Below are positions 55,302 to 62,812 of a DNA stretch of 64,000 nucleotides, piece by piece. Every line of letters starts with the position of its first letter. Position 1 is the stretch's first letter. A program made the position numbers and the translations under genes. The notes beneath the pieces were generated by a model. The model had not been told where the DNA came from. It ran no database searches and saw only the letters and a list, made by a program, of their open reading frames with translations. Source of the DNA: an uncultured Alphaproteobacteria bacterium (GTDB lineage Bacteria > Pseudomonadota > Alphaproteobacteria > Rhodobacterales > Rhodobacteraceae); contig CACAMI010000006.1 in NCBI GenBank assembly GCA_902533625.1, positions 17,664-81,663 of the forward strand, in the 5' to 3' direction.

Positions 55302-55997
55302 ATGAGAAAGGTAGGGATATTAGGTGGCATGGGGCCAGAGGCAACTATTCTTTTGATGAAGAAAATCATTGAATGTACAAAAGCTCAAGATGATCAAGAC
55401 CATATCCCGCTTCTGGTAGATAACAATACTCAGGTTCCTAGTAGGATCGAGGCAATTATTAATAAAAATGGTTCAGATCCATTGCCAGAGCTCTGTAAGA
55501 TGGCTAGCTCATTGGAGAAAAATGGAGCCTCGGCCTTGGCCATGCCATGTAATACAGCTCATTTGTATATAAAAGAAATTCGAAAACAAATAAAAATCCC
55601 TTTTATTAGTATAGTGGAAGAGTCTGCTGCCTATTTAAAAAAAGTACAATTTGGGGCAAAAAAAATTGGCATTTTGGCTTCACCCGCGGTAAAAATTACA
55701 AAGATATTTGAGCATGAGCTGGAAAAAAATAATATGAACCTAATTTATATTGGGGATGAAAACTTAATTTTAAGTACGATAAAGCAAATTAAATCAAATT
55801 TTGTATCTGGTTCAGTTTCAGAAAAATTAGAAGAGATTTCAATTCAGGCTAAATCGATACAATTAGATTTAATATTAATAGCCTGCAGTGAGTTTTCGAT
55901 AGTTTCTGATGAAATCAAGAGAAAGTTCAATATTCCTGTGGTCGACACTTTGGATATCCTTGCTTCAAGAATTGTTAATTTCTCTAAGAAGAATTGA
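55302..55997 (+). CDS. Asp/Glu racemase-family protein (candidate cysteate racemase)
   Basis: This is a 231-residue PLP-independent racemase with the two-cysteine mechanism: Cys83 in AMPCNTAHLY and Cys195 in ILIACSEFSIV. GGMGPEAT near residue 8 and DNNTQVPSR near 40 are family signatures. The usual GCTE around the second cysteine reads ACSE here. It starts 3 bp after cuyA and is followed by soeA, so it most likely acts in that pathway. Cysteate is the sulfonate analogue of aspartate, so racemisation of D- and L-cysteate is a natural hypothesis. Aspartate racemase remains the default. Confidence 0.8.
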   Translation: MRKVGILGGMGPEATILLMKKIIECTKAQDDQDHIPLLVDNNTQVPSRIEAIINKNGSDPLPELCKMASSLEKNGASALAMPCNTAHLYIKEIRKQIKIPFISIVEESAAYLKKVQFGAKKIGILASPAVKITKIFEHELEKNNMNLIYIGDENLILSTIKQIKSNFVSGSVSEKLEEISIQAKSIQLDLILIACSEFSIVSDEIKRKFNIPVVDTLDILASRIVNFSKKN

Positions 55998-56006
55998 GAG
56001 AAAAAG

Positions 56007-58832
56007 GTGACATCATTTCAGCCCAAAATTGATACATCTCCAAAAGTTTCATCAACGATATCCAGAACTACTTGTTATATGTGTGCCTGTCGATGCGGGA
56101 TTAATGTCCATTTAGAAAATGGCAAAGTAAAATATATTGAAGGAAATAAAGATCATCCTGTGAATAAAGGTGTCCTTTGTGCGAAAGGTTCAGCGGGAAT
56201 AATGCAGCATTACTCTCCTGCCAGACTGCAGTCCCCCATGAAGAGAGTAGGCCCTCGTGGTTCAGGAGAGTTCGCTAAAATCAGTTGGGAAGAAGCTTTG
56301 ACTTCAGTTGCTAATTTGTTAGGACCTATTAGACGCAAAGCTCCAGAGAAGTTGGCGTTCTTTACTGGGCGCGACCAATCTCAATCATTTACTGGTTGGT
56401 GGGCTCAGCAATTTGGAACGCCCAACTATGCTGCTCATGGTGGTTTCTGTTCTGTAAATATGGCTGCAGCCGGAATTTATACCATGGGGGGCTCATTTTG
56501 GGAATTTGGAAGTCCAGATTGGGAAAGAACTAAACTTTTGATGATTTTTGGGGTTGCAGAGGATCATGACAGTAACCCTATAAAGATGGGTCTTGGTAAA
56601 TTAAAAAAAAGAGGTGCTAAGGTAATTGGGGTTAATCCTGTTAGGACTGGTTATAATGCAATTGCAGATGAATGGGTTGGGATTACTCCAGGAACTGATG
56701 GCCTGTTTATATTATGCTTAATAAGAGAGTTGCTTCTATCAGGGAATGTTGACCTAAAGTATCTTGCCAATTACACTAACGCACCATTTTTAGTTAATAC
56801 CGAGCATAACTCAGCAAATTTGGGACTAATTGCTAGAAATAAAAATGGAGAACCATTAATTCATGATAGAATTAAAAAGAAGATCCATGCCTTTAGCGGA
56901 AAAAATGTTAAGCCCCATCTCACTGGAAAAGTAACTATTGATGGTCAGGAGCATACTACAGTTTTTGAGCTTCTGGCTGAAAAATATTTGAAAAAAGAAT
57001 ACTCCCCTGAAGAGGTTTCAAAAAAATGTGGAATATCTCCTTTTCAGATAAAAAAACTAGCAAAAGAAATAGCAGATACTGCCTTCAAGGAAGAAATAGT
57101 GATTGATCAGGAGTGGGTTGATTGGAAAGGTGTTAACCACAAAAAAATGGTTGGCCGCCCTGTAAGCTTTCATGCAATGAGGGGAATTTCAGCACATTCC
57201 AATGGGTTTCAAACCTGCAGATCCTTACATCTTTTGCAAATACTTTTGGGAAGCATTGAAGTTCCTGGTGGCTTTAGGTTTAAGCCGCCTTACCCAAAAT
57301 CATATTTAGTGCATCCTAAACCACATCATAAAGTAACCCCGGGTATGCCGCTAGACGGTCCTCATTTGGGGTATATCCAATCACCCGAAGACTTAGCTGT
57401 GGACTCTGATGGAAAACCTAAAAGAATTGATAAAGCATTTTCCTGGGAAAATCCATTTTCAGCCCATGGTTTAATGCACATGGTTATTTCTAATGCATAT
57501 GCAAATGATCCTTACGAGATAGATACTCTTTTCTTGTATATGGCAAATATGGCATGGAACTCGTCAATGAATACCCAAAGTGTGATTGAAATGCTAACAG
57601 CAAAGAAGGATGATGGGACTTATAAAATAAAAAATATTGTTTATTCGGATTCCTATTCATCGGAAATGGTTTCATATGCGGATATAATATTGCCAGATAC
57701 TACTTACCTGGAGAGGCATGATTGTATTTCTCTTTTGGATAGACCTATTGGAGAGCCTGACATAATTGCCGATGCCATTAGATGGCCAGTGGTTGAGCCT
57801 GATCGTGATGTAAGATGCTTTCAGTCGGTACTTCTTGATCTTGGTCACAGATTGAAAATGCCTGGGTTTATTAAAGATAATGGAGATCCAACTTATAAAG
57901 ACTATGAGGATTATATAAAAAACCATGAGAGGAAACCTAATATTGGACCTTTAGCTGGTTTTAGGGGTGAATCTGGTATTGAAAGTGGGAGAGGCTCTCC
58001 CAACGCCAACCAAATAAAAAACTATATCAAAAATGGGGGTTTTTGGTCTGAAGATATCCCAGTTGAATTTCAATTCTTTAAGCCATGGAATATCGGCTAC
58101 CAGAACTGGGCAGTAGAAAAAGGCCTTTTTGATGAACCAAAGCCTTACGTTTTTGAAATCTATTTAGAACCTTTGGCCAAATTTCAAAGAGCTGCTAAAG
58201 GTTTGGGTTCGGTGAAGTGCCCTACCAATATGCAGGAAAGAATTCTAAAGACCATGGATCCTTTGCCTATTTGGTATGATCCTATTGGTGAGAGCGACGA
58301 TAATGAAGCATACCCTTTGCATGCTATCACGCAAAGACCAGCTGCGATGTACCATAGCTGGGGAAGTCAAAACGCTTGGTTGAGACAGATTCATGGTTAC
58401 AATTATCTTTTTGTTTCAAGTGAGATATGGGAGAAAAACAAATTTCATGAAGGTGACTGGGCCATTCTAGAGTCCGTTCATAATTCAATCACTGTTCCAG
58501 TTGCAAAAATGGAAGCCGTTAATAAAAATACAGTTTGGACATGGAATGCAATAGGTAAGAAATCTGGGGCCTGGGCTCTCGATAAAGGAGCTCCTGAGTT
58601 TAATAAAGGATTTTTAATTAACCATTTAATCAGTGAATTACTTCCTCCAAAAAAAAATGGGTTTAGATGTTCAAATTCTGACCCTATTACTGGACAAGCA
58701 GCATGGTTTGATCTGAAAGTCCGCATTAGAAAGGCTAAAGCAGGTGAAGTTAAAGATAGGAAAATAGAAAAATCTCATAAGAGCCCAGTAGACATGCCCC
58801 CTAAGGTGATATCTTATGGCAAGGATTTTTAA
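56007..58832 (+). CDS. soeA: Sulfite dehydrogenase molybdopterin subunit SoeA
   Basis: This is a 941-residue DMSO-reductase-family molybdoprotein. An N-terminal [4Fe-4S] site is formed by Cys23, Cys26, Cys30 and Cys58 (CYMCACRC ... LCAKG). There is no twin-arginine signal, so it stays in the cytoplasm, as SoeA does and DmsA does not. GRDQSQSFTGWWAQQFG, AAHGGFCSVNMAAAG and FGVAEDHDSNPIKMGLGKL match SoeA of Rhodobacteraceae. It oxidises sulfite to sulfate and passes electrons to the quinone pool via SoeB and SoeC. Location after cuyA gives it a sulfite source. The start is a GTG at 56007. Confidence 0.82.
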   Translation: MTSFQPKIDTSPKVSSTISRTTCYMCACRCGINVHLENGKVKYIEGNKDHPVNKGVLCAKGSAGIMQHYSPARLQSPMKRVGPRGSGEFAKISWEEALTSVANLLGPIRRKAPEKLAFFTGRDQSQSFTGWWAQQFGTPNYAAHGGFCSVNMAAAGIYTMGGSFWEFGSPDWERTKLLMIFGVAEDHDSNPIKMGLGKLKKRGAKVIGVNPVRTGYNAIADEWVGITPGTDGLFILCLIRELLLSGNVDLKYLANYTNAPFLVNTEHNSANLGLIARNKNGEPLIHDRIKKKIHAFSGKNVKPHLTGKVTIDGQEHTTVFELLAEKYLKKEYSPEEVSKKCGISPFQIKKLAKEIADTAFKEEIVIDQEWVDWKGVNHKKMVGRPVSFHAMRGISAHSNGFQTCRSLHLLQILLGSIEVPGGFRFKPPYPKSYLVHPKPHHKVTPGMPLDGPHLGYIQSPEDLAVDSDGKPKRIDKAFSWENPFSAHGLMHMVISNAYANDPYEIDTLFLYMANMAWNSSMNTQSVIEMLTAKKDDGTYKIKNIVYSDSYSSEMVSYADIILPDTTYLERHDCISLLDRPIGEPDIIADAIRWPVVEPDRDVRCFQSVLLDLGHRLKMPGFIKDNGDPTYKDYEDYIKNHERKPNIGPLAGFRGESGIESGRGSPNANQIKNYIKNGGFWSEDIPVEFQFFKPWNIGYQNWAVEKGLFDEPKPYVFEIYLEPLAKFQRAAKGLGSVKCPTNMQERILKTMDPLPIWYDPIGESDDNEAYPLHAITQRPAAMYHSWGSQNAWLRQIHGYNYLFVSSEIWEKNKFHEGDWAILESVHNSITVPVAKMEAVNKNTVWTWNAIGKKSGAWALDKGAPEFNKGFLINHLISELLPPKKNGFRCSNSDPITGQAAWFDLKVRIRKAKAGEVKDRKIEKSHKSPVDMPPKVISYGKDF

Positions 58833-59585
58833 ATGACTAGCTTACCTAGACAAACAGATAAAAAATTGGGGTTGGCTATCGATCTTGATACCTGTGTAGG
58901 ATGCCATGCATGTGTGATAAGTTGCAAAGAATGGAATACTTCAAACTATGGAGTGCCATTGTCTGATGTTGAACCTTATGGTGCAAACCCTGTTGGATCT
59001 TTCCTTAATAGAGTCCATACTTTTGAGGCAAAATTAGAAGAACGACCAGCCCAAATAATTCATTTCCCAAAATCATGTTTGCACTGTGAGGATGCGCCAT
59101 GTGTTACGGTTTGTCCAACTGGAGCAAGCTACAAGAGAACGGAAGATGGGATAGTTTTGGTAAATGAAGACTGGTGTATAGGGTGTGGTTTATGCGCATG
59201 GGCGTGCCCTTATGGTGCGCGTGAAATGGATGAGGTTGCCGGGGTAATGAAAAAATGTACTCTGTGCGTTGATAGAATTTACAATGAAAACATACCTGAA
59301 GAGGATAGAGAGCCGGCGTGTGTGCGATCTTGTCCAGCTGGTGCTCGGCATTTTGGTGATTTTGCAGATCCTACTTCTTCGGTTTCGAAACTAACTAAGG
59401 AGAGAGGAGGAATTGATCTAATGCCTGAGCAAGGCACAAAACCTGTAAATAAATATCTGCCACCTAGGTTAAAAAATGATATTGCTCAGGAAAACTTTGA
59501 TGTCCTGAGGCCTTTACTTGAGGAGCATGATAAGAATATTTCTGGTTTCTTATCATGGGTAGACAAAACTTTAGAGAAATTCTAA
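58833..59585 (+). CDS. soeB: Sulfite dehydrogenase iron-sulfur subunit SoeB
   Basis: This is a 250-residue ferredoxin-like subunit with sixteen cysteines in four sets: 21/24/27/31, 82/85/90/94, 115/118/121/125 and 142/145/163/167, enough for four [4Fe-4S] clusters. This is the electron-transfer subunit layout of DmsB/NrfC/SoeB. The ATG directly follows the soeA stop with no gap, and its stop overlaps the soeC start (TAATG). It relays electrons from the molybdenum subunit to the membrane subunit. Confidence 0.88.
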   Translation: MTSLPRQTDKKLGLAIDLDTCVGCHACVISCKEWNTSNYGVPLSDVEPYGANPVGSFLNRVHTFEAKLEERPAQIIHFPKSCLHCEDAPCVTVCPTGASYKRTEDGIVLVNEDWCIGCGLCAWACPYGAREMDEVAGVMKKCTLCVDRIYNENIPEEDREPACVRSCPAGARHFGDFADPTSSVSKLTKERGGIDLMPEQGTKPVNKYLPPRLKNDIAQENFDVLRPLLEEHDKNISGFLSWVDKTLEKF

Positions 59586-60460
59586 TGCATCCAGCTCCAT
59601 CTATTATAATTTTTACAGTATTTTCAGGACTAGGTTTTGGACTAATGGCATATTTAGGTTTTGATACGGATCCGTTAAGAGGTTGGAACGTTTTGCCTTA
59701 CTATTTGATAGCCTTTTCCCTTTCAATAGGAGGCCTTTTATCGTCACTTTTCCATCTTGGAAACCCTCAAAGGGCTTGGCGGGCTTTATCACAATGGAGA
59801 ACCAGTTGGCTTAGCAGAGAAGGAGTTCTGGCAATAGTTACTCTTGCATTAAACTTTCTATTTGGGCTGAGTTTGTTTTTTTCATTGGATTATTCAAAAA
59901 ACCTTGGGTTCGTTAGTGGTATTTTCGCAATTATTACCGTGTTTTCAACGGCAATGATCTATGCACAAATGAAAACTGTACCGAGATGGAATAATTCAGG
60001 AGTGCCTATACTCTTTATTCTCTGTTCCTTAGCGGGGGGAGCCATAATAATGGGAGATTTTAAATTAGGTCTGATTGGTGTAATTCTGTCAACTCTCATA
60101 CAACTTTTGGTTTGGGTAAGGGGTGACAAGGCTTTAAAAAATTCTAGTACTAACATTTCAACTTCTACTGGACTTAAAAATTTGGGAAAATTGAGATTGT
60201 TAGAATCTCCTCATACTGGTGAAAATTATTTAATGAAGGAAATGGTTTTTGTTATTGCTAGAAAACACGTATTTAAATTAAGAATACTTTCTCTTTGTTT
60301 TTTAGGAGTAATACCGGTAATTTTTCTCATTTTGAGTTTGTCTGTAGGCTTCTTAATTGGCCTGGCAATGATAAGTTATTTTTTTGGGCTATTAATTTCG
60401 CGATGGTTATTTTTTGCTGAGGCTGAACATGTAGTCAGCTTCTATTATGGTAGAGGTTGA
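59585..60460 (+). CDS. soeC: Sulfite dehydrogenase membrane anchor SoeC (DmsC-like)
   Basis: This DmsC/NrfD-like membrane protein is 291 residues from the ATG at 59585. The start MHPAPSIIIFTVFSGLGFGL is characteristic of SoeC; a longer ATG start at 59555 lies inside soeB and is rejected. About eight hydrophobic segments, LSSLFHLGNPQRAWRALSQW and the C-terminal RWLFFAEAEHVVSFYYGRG are family motifs. It anchors SoeAB and reduces quinone. It converges with the next gene with a 6-bp gap. Confidence 0.87.
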   Translation: MHPAPSIIIFTVFSGLGFGLMAYLGFDTDPLRGWNVLPYYLIAFSLSIGGLLSSLFHLGNPQRAWRALSQWRTSWLSREGVLAIVTLALNFLFGLSLFFSLDYSKNLGFVSGIFAIITVFSTAMIYAQMKTVPRWNNSGVPILFILCSLAGGAIIMGDFKLGLIGVILSTLIQLLVWVRGDKALKNSSTNISTSTGLKNLGKLRLLESPHTGENYLMKEMVFVIARKHVFKLRILSLCFLGVIPVIFLILSLSVGFLIGLAMISYFFGLLISRWLFFAEAEHVVSFYYGRG

Positions 60461-60466
60461 GGTCTT

Positions 60467-61594
60467 TCACGCTGAAAATTTAGCATAATAGTTTAAGTGG
60501 TGGTCCTCATCTCCGAATTCATGGTTAATCATAATTAATCTTTTAGCAAAGTGACCAAGATCATATTCCCAAGTCATTCCCATTCCACCATGCATTTGAA
60601 TACTTTCTTCAGCTACCAATGCGCCAACTCTTCCTACAGTATATTTCGCGGCAGATAGATATTTTTTTCTTGTCTCAACCGAATCATTAAACCAGAAGGA
60701 TGCATTCATTATTGCTGATCTCGTTTGTTCAATTTCAATGAATAACTGTGTCATTCGATGCTGTAGGGTTTGAAATTTTCCTATTGGCACACCAAACTGT
60801 TTTCTTGTTTTAAGATAATTAAGGGTAATATCTTTTATTCTTTCCATAATTCCAAGGGCTTCGGCACATAGAGCAAGGGTTCCCGTTTCAATGGCCTCCG
60901 AGATTATTGAAATTGCCTGATCTTTTTTCCCAATCAAAGAATCTTTATTGATTCTAACATTTGAAAAAGTTACATCGGAAACTATACCGCCGTCTATGCT
61001 TTCGAATGTTTCAAAAGTAAGTCCACTAGTTTCTAGTGGAATCATAAATAGGGATATGCCGTCCTTTTCATTACTGGTTTTCGATGTCCGTGCTGAAAAG
61101 ATCAGATGACAAGCTCCTACTAAGTGCCTGACTGCCGACTTAGTTCCGTTAACTATAAAAGCATTACCTGATTCAGTTGACTGTGTTTCCACCGAATGTA
61201 TTTCATATTGCTCCAAATCCTCGAAGTGGGCAAAAATAGGTCTAGCTTCTCCGGCTAAAACGGCTTGGGATACAGCTTTCTGTTGTTCTGATCCATGAGA
61301 AAGAACCATTGAAGACATTAACGCCGAGTTCAGTACTGGCTCTATGACCAATCCCGATCCAATAGCTTCAAAAACCGTGATAATATCGATTGGGTCTCCA
61401 CCGAAGCCTCCTAATTCGGGTTTGAGCAATGCGTCAAAAACACCTAGGGACGCAATAGATTTCCAACTATCTCTGGAAAAGCCTAGATCTGAAGAAGCAG
61501 CTTCATTGCGCCTTTCCAAGGAATACTCATTTCGAAAATATTTTGTTAAAGTATCAAATAAAATTTGTCGCTCTGAACTCAAAGAAAAATCCAT
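60467..61594 (-). CDS. Acyl-CoA dehydrogenase small subunit, PimD-like (no catalytic Glu)
   Basis: This is a 375-residue acyl-CoA dehydrogenase-fold protein. QMHGGMGMTWEYDLGHFAKRL and LKTRKQFGVPIGKFQTLQHRM are conserved fold motifs. It has no Glu at the MCAD position (C-terminal YEGT is absent; the end reads FGDEDHHLNYY) and reads IETGTLALC where IVD-type enzymes carry the catalytic Glu. The layout fits small subunits of two-subunit dehydrogenases such as pimeloyl-CoA dehydrogenase PimD. It follows the large-subunit gene by 10 bp. Dicarboxylyl-CoA oxidation is inferred. Confidence 0.75.
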   Translation of the reverse strand: MDFSLSSERQILFDTLTKYFRNEYSLERRNEAASSDLGFSRDSWKSIASLGVFDALLKPELGGFGGDPIDIITVFEAIGSGLVIEPVLNSALMSSMVLSHGSEQQKAVSQAVLAGEARPIFAHFEDLEQYEIHSVETQSTESGNAFIVNGTKSAVRHLVGACHLIFSARTSKTSNEKDGISLFMIPLETSGLTFETFESIDGGIVSDVTFSNVRINKDSLIGKKDQAISIISEAIETGTLALCAEALGIMERIKDITLNYLKTRKQFGVPIGKFQTLQHRMTQLFIEIEQTRSAIMNASFWFNDSVETRKKYLSAAKYTVGRVGALVAEESIQMHGGMGMTWEYDLGHFAKRLIMINHEFGDEDHHLNYYAKFSA

Positions 61595-61604
61595 TAATAT
61601 CTCC

Positions 61605-62801
61605 TTAAAGTTCTAGCACTGCTTTAGAGATAATATTTTTTTGAATTTCATTAGAACCGCCATAAATCGATGTCTTTCTGTTGTTAAAGTAAACACCAGC
61701 TGCTGTTGCTGCATTAATAGGTGAGATATTTGGCCCATTATATCCATAATCAAGGATATTAGGAACGTGAATGGTAGCCCTTCTACCCAATGCACGTCTT
61801 GTTAAGCTATCAATCTCCTGTCCAATTTCGGAGCCTAATATTTTTAATATTGAACTCTCTGGACCAGGAGATCCGCCTGCTTGAGCACGGCTTAGAATTC
61901 TTAGGTTTGTTATTTCTAGATTTGCCAAATCAATTTCTGTTTTTGCTACCCTTGCAGCAAATATGGGATCCTGAATAAGTGGTTTACCATCCTTTTTTGT
62001 TTCCGAAGCCAGCTGCTTCAGTTCTCCTATTCGTCTTTTTGAAAGACCTACATTTGCTATGCCTGTTCTTTCATGTGCTAAGAGATATTTGGCATAAGTC
62101 CAACCTTTATTTTCCTCTCCTACAAGGTTTTCGATTGGCACTTTTACATTCGTAAAAAATACTTCATTTATCTCGTGCTCTCCATCAATCGTTCTTAGGG
62201 GTCGAACTTCTATTCCATCTGAATTCATGTCTATTAGCAGAAATGAAATTCCTTCTTGTGGTTTGCCTTTAGTGGAAGTTTTTACCAGGCAAAAAATCAT
62301 ATTCGCGTGCTGTCCCAATGTTGTCCAAGTTTTCTGCCCATTTACAATATAGTGATTACCCTCACGGGACGCTGAAGTTTTTAAAGAAGCTAGATCAGAT
62401 CCGGACCCCGGCTCTGAATAGCCTTGACACCACCAATCATCACCATTTAGCATTCGCGGTAGCCAGTAACCTCTCTGTTTATCAGAGCCAAAAGCCATTA
62501 ATACTGGTGCCAACATATTAAATGCAAAAGGTAATATTCGAGGTGCTCCAACAGCTGAACACTCTTCTTCAAAAATAAAACTTTCAATCACTCCCCAGCC
62601 CTGACCTCCATATTTTTTGGGCCAACTACCGGCCAACCAACCTTTTTCATTAAGGGTATTGTGCCAGCTTTCAATTTCATCTTTACTTAAAAGTATACCC
62701 AATTTCATTTTAGAAGAGATGTTGGGTTTAAGAGTATCTCTTAAAAAATTTCTAACGTCTTTTCTGAAATTTTCTTGCTCATTACTAAAACTAAGGTCCA
62801 T
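61605..62801 (-). CDS. Acyl-CoA dehydrogenase large subunit, PimC-like
   Basis: This is a 398-residue acyl-CoA dehydrogenase. WCQGYSEPGSGSDLASLKT and VNGQKTWTTLGQHANM form the FAD/substrate region. Glu244 in LLAHERTGIANVG is the likely catalytic base at the IVD-type position; the MCAD position is Gly in IYGGSNEIQKNII. It sits between a FadB/PimF-type gene (11 bp upstream) and a PimD-like small-subunit gene, so an alpha2beta2 enzyme for pimeloyl- or other dicarboxylyl-CoA is the best guess. Confidence 0.8.
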   Translation of the reverse strand: MDLSFSNEQENFRKDVRNFLRDTLKPNISSKMKLGILLSKDEIESWHNTLNEKGWLAGSWPKKYGGQGWGVIESFIFEEECSAVGAPRILPFAFNMLAPVLMAFGSDKQRGYWLPRMLNGDDWWCQGYSEPGSGSDLASLKTSASREGNHYIVNGQKTWTTLGQHANMIFCLVKTSTKGKPQEGISFLLIDMNSDGIEVRPLRTIDGEHEINEVFFTNVKVPIENLVGEENKGWTYAKYLLAHERTGIANVGLSKRRIGELKQLASETKKDGKPLIQDPIFAARVAKTEIDLANLEITNLRILSRAQAGGSPGPESSILKILGSEIGQEIDSLTRRALGRRATIHVPNILDYGYNGPNISPINAATAAGVYFNNRKTSIYGGSNEIQKNIISKAVLEL

Positions 62802-62812
62802 AAGACTCCTTT

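Noticed and set aside
56007-60460. DMSO/TMAO reductase DmsABC or another respiratory reductase
   Set aside because: The large subunit has no twin-arginine signal, and the motifs and the MHPAPS start of the membrane subunit match SoeABC. The cuyA neighbour also supplies sulfite.
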